From the NCBI GenBank assembly GCA_014804185.1, contig JAAVAG010000188.1, positions 1-6,637 on the forward strand: 6,637 nt of DNA. Reading direction: 5' to 3'. The DNA comes from Lachnospiraceae bacterium. GTDB lineage: Bacteria > Bacillota > Clostridia > Lachnospirales > Lachnospiraceae. Under the pieces are notes generated by a model. The model searched no databases. It saw only the letters and a list, made by a program, of their open reading frames with translations, and was not told the origin of the DNA. How positions within the stretch are numbered: position 1 is the stretch's first letter; each line of letters opens with the position of its first letter. The translations under genes and the position numbers were made by a program. Of the stretch, positions 1-6,413 are shown one piece after another.

Positions 1-230
1 TTATAAAAATGCCACCAATCCATAGCACATAATGGACTTAAACCTATTATAACATCACCATCAAAAGTCAGCGCAATCTTCTTCCCCACCTCTTCATTCT
101 CCTCTATAACCGGATCAGCCGCCATAGCGGCCCGGCTCTGTTCCCATTTATGTCCACATCCGTATATCAAAAGGAGAAGCAAGAATATTCCCGCTCCTCC
201 TGTCAGTGCCATACGTTCTTCTTTTCGCAT
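1..230 (-). CDS. Polysaccharide deacetylase-like (NodB/CE4) N-terminus, partial, apparently broken at motif 1
   Basis: Reading leftwards from an ATG at 230, 76 codons stay open to the window edge. A purine-rich GGGGAGAG ribosome binding site lies just upstream. Residues 1-7 are charged (MRKEERM), residues 8-24 form a hydrophobic segment rich in Leu and Ile (signal anchor or signal peptide), then a polar linker leads to KKIALTFD at residues 50-57. That string is the hallmark lead-in to the NodB catalytic motif TFDDG of CE4 deacetylases, which remove acetyl groups from cell-wall or other polysaccharides outside the membrane. Here the motif reads TFDGD and the following residues (VIIGLSPLCAMDWW) do not resemble the family, which normally continues with a Pro-rich stretch and a TFF motif. 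The start and membrane anchor look genuine, but a recombination or insertion junction probably lies near position 60. The 3' part is outside the window. No function can be assumed for the product. Confidence 0.6.
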   Translation of the reverse strand, partial: MRKEERMALTGGAGIFLLLLLIYGCGHKWEQSRAAMAADPVIEENEEVGKKIALTFDGDVIIGLSPLCAMDWWHFY

Positions 231-232
231 AA

Positions 233-255
233 CTCTCTCCCCGGGCGCCGCACCC
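233..255 (-). promoter_or_regulatory. Ribosome binding site of the deacetylase-like gene, with adjoining small hairpin
   Basis: On the minus strand the purine run at 233-242 (GGGGAGAGAG) ends two bases before the ATG at 230, with a GGAG core at 237-240 spaced six bases from it. Immediately upstream, 243-255 can fold as GGGTG-CGG-CGCCC (five pairs, one G-T). The hairpin abuts but does not include the Shine-Dalgarno bases, so any effect on initiation is speculative. Confidence 0.45.
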
Positions 256-271
256 TGTCTGCCGTCAATAG

Positions 272-303
272 AGTATATGCCGGATTCCTGTCCGATTTGT
301 CAA
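272..303 (-). promoter_or_regulatory. Weak promoter candidate ahead of the deacetylase-like gene
   Basis: In the 86-base gap between the hydrolase stop and the deacetylase-like start, the minus strand has a perfect TTGACA (298-303) and a TATACT (272-277), but the spacer is 20 bases, longer than the usual 16-18. A six-T run precedes the TTGACA without a stem before it, so I see no intrinsic terminator for the hydrolase gene. Low-confidence call. Confidence 0.25.
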
Positions 304-316
304 AAAATATAGAGTT

Positions 317-2617
317 CTAATCACGATCCACCAGAGCTTTCCTTACCGAACAGACGGCCTGATCCAAAACGTCTGAGACAACATTTCCCAAGACTCCGGT
401 GTTTTTTATTCCTTCCAATGTAATGGTATAGACGCTCTTGTAGTTATTGTTCTTGCTGACAACCGTGATAGTGATGGGATTGCCCTCATCCACTGCCGCC
501 TGAGCGCCGTTTGCGCCAACGGCAGTGACGGCAGGTGCGGCGCTCCCGGCGGCGTTAATGGTGTAATCATACACCCCGTCCCTGAGTTCAATCGTCTCGC
601 CGCCCACCTGTACGGAGGACAGAGCGGCCTTGTTCACCTCAGCCACGGCTCCGGCAAACGCTTTGGCTATTTCGGTATGACCTTTATCGTTGGGATGCAC
701 TCCGTCGGCAAACCAATCTTCATGGTCCTTCGTATAAGCATTGATATCGATCACCGGACAGCCCAATTCGGCGGCAACCTTCTTCTGCACCTCAATGATC
801 TCATTCACACAGGAATCATCGATGGTATCGACCTGTTTGCCATAGACCGTAGGGGAGGTGGCAACCATAACGATTGGCCTGGAAGGCAGATTGAGGTAGA
901 CATTGATCAGTTCTGTCAATTCCCGCTCAAACTGCTTTGCGTCATATTTGCCGTTGCCGCCCTGCCCCCAGAAACGATCCTTACTGTCATTGGTGCCCAG
1001 CATGATGGTCACCACGTCCGGGTTGAAGTTTTGCCCCTCGGTGTAACGGCCGGTACTTGTGTAGGCATCAGGAGTGCTCATCAGGGTTGTGCCGCTGACA
1101 CCGGCGTTGCATATGGTAAATTCGCTGCCTAAAAGCTTCTGAACCTGAGAGACATAGCATTTGGCGGAGACCGATGCGCCGACGCCCTCGGTGATGCTGT
1201 CGCCCACACAGGTAATGCGAAGCGGGGTATTCTCCAGACGCTGAACAGCCTGTTCCGCGCCGCTTAACTTATCCAGGTTGGTGACCAGACTCTTCTGAAC
1301 AGGAGTCAGTGCCTCGAAAGCCGTCCGTGCGGCGGCAACCTTCCCGCGGTGGTTCAGATAAATATCCTCTGCGTCCGGCAGTCCGTCGATCTGATTCATA
1401 ACCGTACCGGCGGCAGCCTGATCCCCATCGGCAGGGGTGACGGCAGCCACATAGACAGTGACGGTGTATTTCCGTGTCTCGCCGGATTCAGCCGTAATGG
1501 TATAGGTAATCGAAGTATTCGCGCCCAGAGCCGTACCGGAAGCGGGAGCCGCCTCGGCGCTTTCCTGAATGTCAAAGGTGGGAGCCGCCTCGGCGGTGTC
1601 GGTTCCTGCCGGAAACACTACATCCAGCTTATCGCCGCTTACATATACCCGGCTGCCCTCCACGCCGACGCTGAAATTCTGTATGGCGTTATCCCGGCTG
1701 ACAACAGTTTCGGTGCCGTCCTTCGCAACCGTTATCACAATCTTTTCAAAGACCTGGCTCACATTGCCCGCCTCATCAGTCACCTGATCGGCCACCGGCG
1801 CGCCGCTTACGGAAAAACGGTCGGTATTGCTCTTCCAGGTCCTGCCCCAGGCCGTCATCATCTTATCCGTTATGATAAAAACCTCTGCATCGTCCTCACT
1901 GCCGGCCACCATGTAGGAAACGCCCCACTTATTCTCTTTGGTGTCCTGACGGTTTGGCGCCACGCCGGTAGAATCGTTGCCGAAGAACTCCTGATAGACG
2001 ATACCGGTGGCTTCATCCACCTTGGCGTTGTCCATCAGCAGGCCAAGGGTATAGGGTCTTTTCATATCCTCGTTGTAGAAAGCGCTCTGAGCGTAGGCCT
2101 TAATCATGGCTTCAATCAGATCGCTGTTCTTCAGCGTACTGCCGGGTGCAAATCCCCATCCCGTGCCGCTTCCGCTGCTATCCCCGATGAAAGATTCGCT
2201 GTCATAAAACATCTGCCATGTATCTGTTTTGCCGGTATCCGGATTGGTCCATTCCAGAGAATCGCCGATGGGAAGCCGGTATCCCCACAGACCCGCCATT
2301 CTGCCCTTAACCGAAAAGGCCATGCCTGGGAAAGGAGCGATGATCGCTCCCCATTTGCGGTCTGCTTCCCAGGGGCTGGTTATATTGTCTCCGTTTCGAA
2401 ACTGGATGATGACCATATTACTATAGGAAGTGATGCCGCCTTCGGCTTCGCCCAGATCGTAACCGGCCGCGGCCTGCTGCTGATATTCCTTGTTGATGGC
2501 TCTCATGGTCGCTTTCTTTTCGTCGCTGCCGGCATTCTGCGCCCATTCGGGAACCGTACCGGTAACCCATGATGATGTCCCGGCTGGCCAGGAGAGGCCC
2601 AGTGGATTTTTTTTCAT
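317..2617 (-). CDS. Multidomain SGNH/GDSL-family hydrolase with surface-protein-type modules, no signal peptide
   Basis: The product is 766 residues from the ATG at 2617. I chose this start because it follows a GGGGG ribosome site; codons further upstream read the mannosidase gene out of frame. Residues 1-305 contain degenerate repeats (LGLL...TGIVYQEFF, FSVSGAPVADQV) resembling LGFP-type cell-wall repeats, a tentative match. Residues 314-392 form an Ig/cadherin-like beta module. Residues 404-462 carry the helical module ending ALTPVQKSLV...AEQAVQRL that is common in large Firmicute surface proteins. The SGNH domain spans about 465-665 and has all four blocks: GDSITEG (Ser474), NAGVSG (Gly506), LGTNDS (Asn543) and DGVHPND (Asp638/His641). 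A second beta module fills 666-742. The family contains esterases that often deacetylate polysaccharides; the substrate here is unknown. Accessory modules imply export, yet there is no signal peptide or LPXTG anchor, so the N-terminus is probably truncated. Base composition is richer in G+C than the neighbouring mannosidase gene. Confidence 0.85.
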   Translation of the reverse strand: MKKNPLGLSWPAGTSSWVTGTVPEWAQNAGSDEKKATMRAINKEYQQQAAAGYDLGEAEGGITSYSNMVIIQFRNGDNITSPWEADRKWGAIIAPFPGMAFSVKGRMAGLWGYRLPIGDSLEWTNPDTGKTDTWQMFYDSESFIGDSSGSGTGWGFAPGSTLKNSDLIEAMIKAYAQSAFYNEDMKRPYTLGLLMDNAKVDEATGIVYQEFFGNDSTGVAPNRQDTKENKWGVSYMVAGSEDDAEVFIITDKMMTAWGRTWKSNTDRFSVSGAPVADQVTDEAGNVSQVFEKIVITVAKDGTETVVSRDNAIQNFSVGVEGSRVYVSGDKLDVVFPAGTDTAEAAPTFDIQESAEAAPASGTALGANTSITYTITAESGETRKYTVTVYVAAVTPADGDQAAAGTVMNQIDGLPDAEDIYLNHRGKVAAARTAFEALTPVQKSLVTNLDKLSGAEQAVQRLENTPLRITCVGDSITEGVGASVSAKCYVSQVQKLLGSEFTICNAGVSGTTLMSTPDAYTSTGRYTEGQNFNPDVVTIMLGTNDSKDRFWGQGGNGKYDAKQFERELTELINVYLNLPSRPIVMVATSPTVYGKQVDTIDDSCVNEIIEVQKKVAAELGCPVIDINAYTKDHEDWFADGVHPNDKGHTEIAKAFAGAVAEVNKAALSSVQVGGETIELRDGVYDYTINAAGSAAPAVTAVGANGAQAAVDEGNPITITVVSKNNNYKSVYTITLEGIKNTGVLGNVVSDVLDQAVCSVRKALVDRD
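1544..1595 (-). repeat. 16-base direct repeat inside the SGNH gene
   Basis: The plus-strand word GGGAGCCGCCTCGGCG occurs perfectly at 1544-1559 and 1580-1595, a 36-base (12-codon) offset that keeps the frame. It encodes AEAAP twice in the beta module upstream of the hydrolase domain. It could reflect a small in-frame duplication, and loss by slippage would delete 12 residues without a frameshift. Confidence 0.8.
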
Positions 2618-2630
2618 CACTTTTACCCCC
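2607..2630 (-). promoter_or_regulatory. Coupled ribosome binding site and A8 tract at the start of the SGNH gene
   Basis: The last codons of the GH125 gene (Trp-Gly-stop) supply GGGGG at 2626-2630, eight bases before the ATG at 2617. The GH125 stop at 2623-2625 lies between them, so the SGNH gene is likely translated by coupling. Directly after the ATG there is a run of eight A on the coding strand (2607-2614). A one-base slip there would kill the frame at codon 3. Confidence 0.6.
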
Positions 2631-3900
2631 AGAAATTCTCGTCCATCAGCCTGTCCAGAAGTTCCGCAAACAGGGTGTTGGCCCAGGCAAACCAAGGTCT
2701 TGTATACTCTTCCGGCGCAGAAGGGTCAAAGGATTCATGCATATAGTTTGTTCCCGCATGAGTCTCCGCCAGCATTTTCAGACACTCCAGTATTTCCTCC
2801 CGGCTGCCGGAGGTCAGCGCCTGCATCACAATGCCGATATGCCACACATATCCTTCCGGCGTATGAGGGCTTCCCACTCCCTTTGCAAGGCTTCCCTGAA
2901 AATAATAAGGATTATCCGCTGATAAAATGAATCTGCGGGTATTTTGGTAAAAGGGATCCTCCCGGTCACAATACCCCAGATACGGCATAGCCAGCAGGCT
3001 GGGGGAATTGGCATCATCCATCAGATTATAATGACCGGCTCCGTCCGTTTCATAGGCATAGATCCGTCCGTATGCAGGGTGCTCCACCATTCCGTACTCC
3101 CGGATGCCCTTCTGAATTTCCTCGGAAAGCCCCCTGCACCTTGCCGCAAGTTCTTCCTCTTTGTAGCAATCCCGGCATATTTCTTCCGCAAAACGCATTG
3201 CTTTCACAGCCATCATATTGGCGGGAATCAGATAACCATAATCACAGCAGTCATCGGAGGGTCTGAACCCGGACCAGGTCATTCCTGTCACTTTCACCGC
3301 GTTTCCTCTGCCCCCATTAGGAAGCGTATCCGTTTTGGGACAGTTGTAACGCTGGAAGAAATAAGGGGATTTCACATGATCCTGCTCCACCGTAAAGGTA
3401 TCTGCGATCGCCGTGATCATGTTATAATAATCTCTGGTAAAAATCCTGTCAATGCCCGTGGCCTTCCAGTAATAATATCCAAGATAAAGCGGCGCACACA
3501 GGGAATCCACCTCATATTTCCTCTCCCACACATGATCATTCAGAATCGTGTCGTCCCGGTGTCCGGCCCCGTTGGCGCTTTCGTTAAACGCATTGGCATA
3601 GGGGTCTACACACACAAACGCCGCCTGTTTGGCAATAATGCCTTCCAATATCTCCTGAAGTTTCCCGTCTTCCTTTGCGTATTTCACGTAGGGCCTTACC
3701 TGTGCGGAGGAATCTCGAAGCCACATGGCTGGAATATCTCCGGTAATCACAAAGTAACTTCCATCCTCCAGCTGTCTGACCGTGGTTTCCATGGTATTCA
3801 GAAAACACTGGGAAACCAGCGGCGCCAATGCCTCATAATGATCTCCGTAGTATGTCTCCAGTTCTGCCGCTCTCTTCCTTAAAATTTCAGGTATCTCCAT
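2623..3900 (-). CDS. GH125 exo-alpha-1,6-mannosidase (former DUF1237)
   Basis: The 425-residue protein has no signal peptide, so it is predicted to be cytoplasmic, and it has the usual length for GH125. This family removes terminal alpha-1,6-linked mannose from N-glycan or mannan fragments by an inverting, metal-independent mechanism. Conserved stretches visible in order are GDIPAMWLRDSSAQVRPY (54-71), VDPYANAFN (98-106), GMTWSGFRPSDD (206-217), YGYLIPANM (221-229), DDANSPSLLAMPYL (295-308) and the C-terminal MHESFDP (387-393) and FAWANTLF (404-411). In characterised members the general acid is an Asp and the base a Glu; the acidic cluster SDD at 215-217 and Glu389 sit in the corresponding motifs. 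The start is fixed by a canonical AGGAGG seven bases upstream. It lies behind its own promoter at 4168-4196 and next to a sugar-responsive regulator and a GH38 relic, which supports alpha-mannoside catabolism. Confidence 0.93.
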   Translation of the reverse strand: MEIPEILRKRAAELETYYGDHYEALAPLVSQCFLNTMETTVRQLEDGSYFVITGDIPAMWLRDSSAQVRPYVKYAKEDGKLQEILEGIIAKQAAFVCVDPYANAFNESANGAGHRDDTILNDHVWERKYEVDSLCAPLYLGYYYWKATGIDRIFTRDYYNMITAIADTFTVEQDHVKSPYFFQRYNCPKTDTLPNGGRGNAVKVTGMTWSGFRPSDDCCDYGYLIPANMMAVKAMRFAEEICRDCYKEEELAARCRGLSEEIQKGIREYGMVEHPAYGRIYAYETDGAGHYNLMDDANSPSLLAMPYLGYCDREDPFYQNTRRFILSADNPYYFQGSLAKGVGSPHTPEGYVWHIGIVMQALTSGSREEILECLKMLAETHAGTNYMHESFDPSAPEEYTRPWFAWANTLFAELLDRLMDENFWG

Positions 3901-4160
3901 CTTTTTACCTCCTGTTATATCAGGGCTGGTATACAGCCCCGTCTTCTATATACCGCAAAGCGGTCATTGCATGTTTTTAAAACATGATTTATCTGATACT
4001 GTATTGTCTGCAAAGGGCATATTTCGAAAAGCTTATTCTGCGGAGCGACCGTCCTGCCGCCACCATTTCCAGAATTGCCGCCGGAATGAATTCAACAAGT
4101 CCCATTCTCTCTCCCATTCATCCAAATCATCTAAACCGACACATCAGCATAATGATATAA
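3901..4160 (-). other. Long 5' leader of the GH125 gene
   Basis: About 260 bases separate the predicted transcription start (near 4160) from the GH125 ATG. The ribosome site AGGAGG is at 3908-3913. Three inverted repeats are visible: GGGCTG/CAGCCC at 3923-3939 (five-base loop), ACCGC/GCGGT at 3952-3964 (three-base loop) and a perfect eight-base pair CATGTTTT/AAAACATG at 3970-3986 (one-base centre). None is followed by a T-run, and none contains the ribosome site. One minus-strand frame (4137 down to the TAA at 4033-4035) stays open for 34 codons and is rich in Trp, Asp and Glu, but it has no ATG and no ribosome site. I do not recognise a known riboswitch or T-box here. Confidence 0.5.
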
Positions 4161-4171
4161 CAATTGTATCA
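4153..4171 (-). promoter_or_regulatory. Candidate operator palindrome overlapping the GH125 promoter
   Basis: The minus strand reads TGATACAATTGTTATATCA. The outer arms TGATA and TATCA are perfect inverted repeats, and seven of the nine base pairs around the centre match. It covers the 3' end of the -10 box and the likely start point, a typical repressor position. It also contains the self-complementary ACAATTGT (4160-4167). A related TGATA...TATC arrangement overlaps the other promoter at 6534-6552. Binding by the adjacent GntR-type regulator is an inference. Confidence 0.4.
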
Positions 4172-4196
4172 TATATGCCATTATCTGTTCTGTCAA
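4168..4196 (-). promoter_or_regulatory. Sigma-70/sigma-A type promoter for GH125 and SGNH genes
   Basis: The minus strand has TTGACA (4191-4196, perfect -35), a 17-base spacer and TATGAT (4168-4173, five of six matches to the -10 consensus). It lies just downstream of a hairpin terminator (4235-4258), so it opens a separate transcription unit containing the GH125 and SGNH genes. Confidence 0.8.
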
Positions 4197-4227
4197 TATA
4201 TGCTTGGTCAAAAGCGGTAATTCTGTC

Positions 4228-4266
4228 AAAATGCACAGAAGCGCCGAGGCGCTTCTGTACATTTTT
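4228..4266. terminator. Bidirectional intrinsic terminator
   Basis: ACAGAAGCGCC at 4235-4245 is perfectly complementary to 4248-4258, giving a 10-11 pair GC-rich stem with a minimal loop. The minus strand continues into TTTT (4228-4231) a few bases after the stem; the plus strand continues into TTTTT (4262-4266). It closes the GH38 relic and insulates the GH125 promoter from upstream readthrough. Confidence 0.75.
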
Positions 4267-4273
4267 GATAACA

Positions 4274-4576
4274 TTAAATTTTTCTGGTTACTTTCAGCGT
4301 TACAATCTCAAAGGGCTTTACCGAAAGCGTCACCGTATTATCGGCCACAGGAATCTCCTCCTCCGCTTCCTCCAGGATCGACGCGCTTTCCACTTTTGCC
4401 ACGTCAAACCCAAAGCTGACTTTCGCCTTTGTTCTTGTACCGTAAGCATCATAGAGACGCACGATGACCTCGCTGCCGTCCTCCGCCTCTTTCACCGCCT
4501 CATGTCCGGAAACCTTGTCATAGATGCTGAAGATGTTATAATTCTCGTCAAAGGCCACGCGCACGAATGCATTCTC
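4274..4576 (-). pseudogene. Relic of a GH38 alpha-mannosidase with N-terminal and internal deletions
   Basis: A frame opens directly after TAG (4577-4579) and reads ENAFVRVAFDENYNIFSIYDK. This matches the beginning of the GH38 C-terminal beta region, whose consensus is roughly LEN-x-FxRVxFDENGxIxSIYDK; the stop falls where the family's Leu before GluAsn would be. About 25 residues on, it jumps to AVKEAEDGSEVIVRLYDAYG...ILEE...KPFEIVTLKV, which in GH38 enzymes lies at the extreme C-terminus, some 300 residues later. The whole catalytic N-terminal domain and the middle of the beta region are therefore missing, while the join stays in frame. The largest possible product is 96 residues from a GTG at 4564, with no catalytic residues. 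It sits between two terminators with no promoter of its own, so it is probably silent. GH38 and GH125 enzymes commonly accompany each other in N-glycan or mannan use, which explains its presence here. Confidence 0.8.
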
Positions 4577-4581
4577 CTATC

Positions 4582-4604
4582 AAAAAGCCGGGATTTCTCC
4601 CAGC
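4582..4604 (-). terminator. Intrinsic terminator of the GntR-type regulator gene
   Basis: On the minus strand GCTGGGA (4598-4604), a GAAA loop and TCCCGGC (4587-4593) form a seven-pair stem with one G-T pair, followed at once by TTTTT (4582-4586). It begins 13 bases past the regulator stop codon. Confidence 0.8.
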
Positions 4605-4616
4605 AAATTTTTACCA

Positions 4617-5735
4617 CTATAAACGAAATTCCCCATATACAATCTGGTGCGGAATATAATGCTTCTCCTCTACATCCTTTCCTTTTATCCTGTCATCCAG
4701 CGTATTGACCGCCGTCACCCCGATCAGGTATTCCCCCTGGAGAATATGTGTGGATGATGATGTATATTTTACATCCAGTCCGTCGAAAAAGACTACTTCC
4801 TTTTCCTGTTCCAATCCCAGATTTCCCAGAATTTTCTGCACAGAGACCCCGATTTCCAGACTCGCCGCAAAAAAAGCCGTGATGTCCGGATTATCCTGAA
4901 TATATTTTTCCATCCTGCTGATATTCTGTTCCAGTTCCTCCTGCCTGTCATCCGCCTGCGGCAGCATGGAATTGATATCCGTCACCCACAGACTTTCGTT
5001 TGTCAGGATACCATGTTCCAGATGGCTGTCCCGGTAACCCTCGAAACGCTCCGCGACGGAGGAAACCCGAAGCAGATCCTGAGAAAGAAAGCAGATTCTC
5101 TTATGCCCCTCCCCTATCAGGTAATCTGTCAGCTCCTTCGCAGCCTGATAATGATCCGTTCCTACGAAAGGAATCTGAAGTCCCTGCAGCTTGCGGTCCA
5201 CAAGAACCATCGGGAACCCCTGAATTGCCAGTTTCATGATTTCCGCATTATAATTCTCTCCCTGCACGCACATCAGGATAATGCCTTCCACCCCCAGTTC
5301 GATCATTCTGCGGATCGCACGATTTTCCTCCTCCATATCCCCATAAGTGCATTTCAGGAGCATGTCATAACCCCGCTTCCGGCATTCATATTCTATCCCC
5401 AGAAGCATCTCGCTGCCAAAGGCCTGGCCGAAAGCATCCAGCACGACGCCAACCAGGTGCGGCTTCACTTCCCTCTCCCTCGTTACTTTCCTCTCCTGCA
5501 CAATCGTGTCCTGATTCCCCTCCCCCAATACATAGGAGCCTTTCCCAGGCATTCTGGTAATCAGATTCTCGTCCGCCAGCATTTCCAGGGACTTTTTACT
5601 TGTGATACGACTCACACCATATTGCTCCGAAAGTTCCTTCTCCGACGGCAGTCTGCTTCCGGGGGGATAGGTTCCGTTCTGGATACCGCTCAGCAAATCG
5701 TCATAGATCACTTCATACAGCAATTGTCTTTTCAT
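4617..5735 (-). CDS. GntR/LacI hybrid (AraR-type) sugar-responsive transcriptional regulator
   Basis: The product is 372 residues when started at the ATG at 5735, which follows GAGGAGG (5740-5746). Earlier in-frame codons precede that site and were rejected. Residues 1-71 are a GntR-type winged helix: the recognition region is PSEKELSEQYGVSRITSKKS (30-49) and the wing is RMPGKGSYV (61-69). Residues 93-372 resemble the LacI/periplasmic sugar-binding fold, with VGVVLDAFG, GVEGIILMC, PMVLVDRKL, GHKRICFLS and a late VVFFDGLDVKYTSSSTHILQ. This domain order is that of AraR-like repressors, which release DNA when a sugar or sugar phosphate binds. Its neighbours suggest an alpha-mannoside-derived effector, but the ligand cannot be read from sequence. 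It has its own terminator and is probably transcribed from the promoter at 6540-6568; self-regulation is possible because related palindromes overlap both promoters. Confidence 0.9.
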   Translation of the reverse strand: MKRQLLYEVIYDDLLSGIQNGTYPPGSRLPSEKELSEQYGVSRITSKKSLEMLADENLITRMPGKGSYVLGEGNQDTIVQERKVTREREVKPHLVGVVLDAFGQAFGSEMLLGIEYECRKRGYDMLLKCTYGDMEEENRAIRRMIELGVEGIILMCVQGENYNAEIMKLAIQGFPMVLVDRKLQGLQIPFVGTDHYQAAKELTDYLIGEGHKRICFLSQDLLRVSSVAERFEGYRDSHLEHGILTNESLWVTDINSMLPQADDRQEELEQNISRMEKYIQDNPDITAFFAASLEIGVSVQKILGNLGLEQEKEVVFFDGLDVKYTSSSTHILQGEYLIGVTAVNTLDDRIKGKDVEEKHYIPHQIVYGEFRL

Positions 5736-5945
5736 ATATCCTCCTCGTAGACTATTCCCAGTCAAAATGTCTCTCAAGTTTCCGCCGCATATAAGGTTCC
5801 GTTCTGCGGAAGACGGAAAGCCAGGGTATTAATTCCCATCCTGCGGGTCCGCTCCCACTCCGTCCCGCTGGTATCGTCCCCGATGCGGCTGAATAGGTTA
5901 ACATAGCATGATTACATAAACAAGCGCCTTTTTTCATTCCATTGC
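5736..5945 (-). other. Gap between reductase relic and regulator gene, possibly holding coding debris
   Basis: The 210 bases contain the regulator's ribosome site but no complete gene. Two minus-strand frames look protein-like near their ends. One ends at the TAG at 5752-5754 with a charged tail (FRRTEPYMRRKLERHFDWE). The other, ending about 30 bases earlier in the direction of transcription, includes VNLFSRIGDDTSGTEWERT and then stops. Together they could be a frameshifted C-terminal remnant of an unrecognised protein, but I cannot assign a family and chance is not excluded. No clear promoter is present. Confidence 0.3.
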
Positions 5946-6413
5946 TCACACCCAAAACCACGCATAGTCCTCTTCTGTCAAGGGAACTTCCAGCGAAGCG
6001 CACACATCGCCCACATGCCCGGGATCTGAGGTGGCATACAACGGCACACAGGCAAAGGGCTGAAACCTGAAAAATCCCATTACAACCTGTGTCACCGAAC
6101 ATCCGTATTTCAGGGCCGTCTCCCTTATCTGCTCTGCAGCTTCCCGATTCTTCTCCGTATTGTAATTGCTGCCCTTGATCCTCTCCCATCTGCCTGCCAG
6201 ATAGTTCTGGAAAAAGCCGTTACAGTTGCCGGAGAAAGGCATTTCCAGCACTTCCGGATGCTCCCTGTGAAACTGATATGCCTCCCCCCTTGTGCAGCGC
6301 AGGGTGGAATCCCCCAGTTCATCCATATATTTCATCCCGATATTCAGCAGGCTCTGATCCGCCACAAATCCTCTGAAGCCCTTTTCCCGGCAATAAACAT
6401 ATGCTTCCTGCAT
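5946..6413 (-). pseudogene. Aldo/keto reductase C-terminal half, 5'-truncated
   Basis: The frame from the ATG at 6413 gives 155 residues, about half of a normal aldo/keto reductase of roughly 325. Recognisable pieces are EAYVYCREKGFRGFVADQSLLN (around residues 3-24, the end of the barrel strand that follows the SNW region), EMPFSGNCNGFF (57-68) and CSVTQVVMGFF near 104-114 followed by the cofactor-proximal C-terminus. The catalytic Asp-Tyr-Lys-His tetrad belongs to the missing first half, so the product cannot be a working NAD(P)H reductase. The in-frame sequence continues upstream for 20 codons without an ATG to a TAA. A well-spaced GGGAG-ATG start at 6451 exists but is in a different frame, separated by a 7-base tandem repeat. 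The remnant lies first behind a perfect consensus promoter, ahead of the regulator gene, so it is probably still transcribed. Confidence 0.75.

Noticed and set aside
1..60. Edge of an insertion sequence at the left end
   Set aside because: The break in homology suggests it, but I cannot see a terminal inverted repeat, target duplication or transposase sequence in the bases available.
1349..2572. Long plus-strand open frame of about 400 codons opposite the SGNH gene
   Set aside because: It is the reverse complement of a well-supported G+C-rich coding sequence. It has no family resemblance, and its residues follow the codon pattern of the minus-strand gene.
2618..2695. Earlier in-frame start for the SGNH gene (26 extra residues)
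   Set aside because: These codons read the end of the GH125 gene in another frame and do not form a signal peptide; the ATG at 2617 has a ribosome site and sits just after the GH125 stop.
2944..3882. Plus-strand open frame of about 310 codons opposite GH125
   Set aside because: The GH125 motifs are unambiguous on the minus strand; the antisense frame has no recognisable domain.
3923..3986. Riboswitch or attenuator in the GH125 leader
   Set aside because: The stems are short, no T-run follows them, and no known aptamer core is recognisable; kept only as an unexplained leader.
3971..4708. Plus-strand 245-codon frame across the GH125 leader and GH38 relic
   Set aside because: It runs through two terminators and a promoter of the opposite strand, has no ribosome site and has no recognisable domain.
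5736..5777. Earlier in-frame start for the regulator (14 extra residues)
   Set aside because: The GAGGAGG site at 5740-5746 would lie inside the coding sequence, and GntR-type proteins start close to the first helix, as MKRQLLYEVI does.
5752..6189. Minus-strand 145-codon frame overlapping the reductase relic
   Set aside because: Its right-hand part overlaps the clearly homologous reductase frame and is Cys/Arg-rich shadow sequence; only the last stretch after 5945 was kept as a possible remnant.
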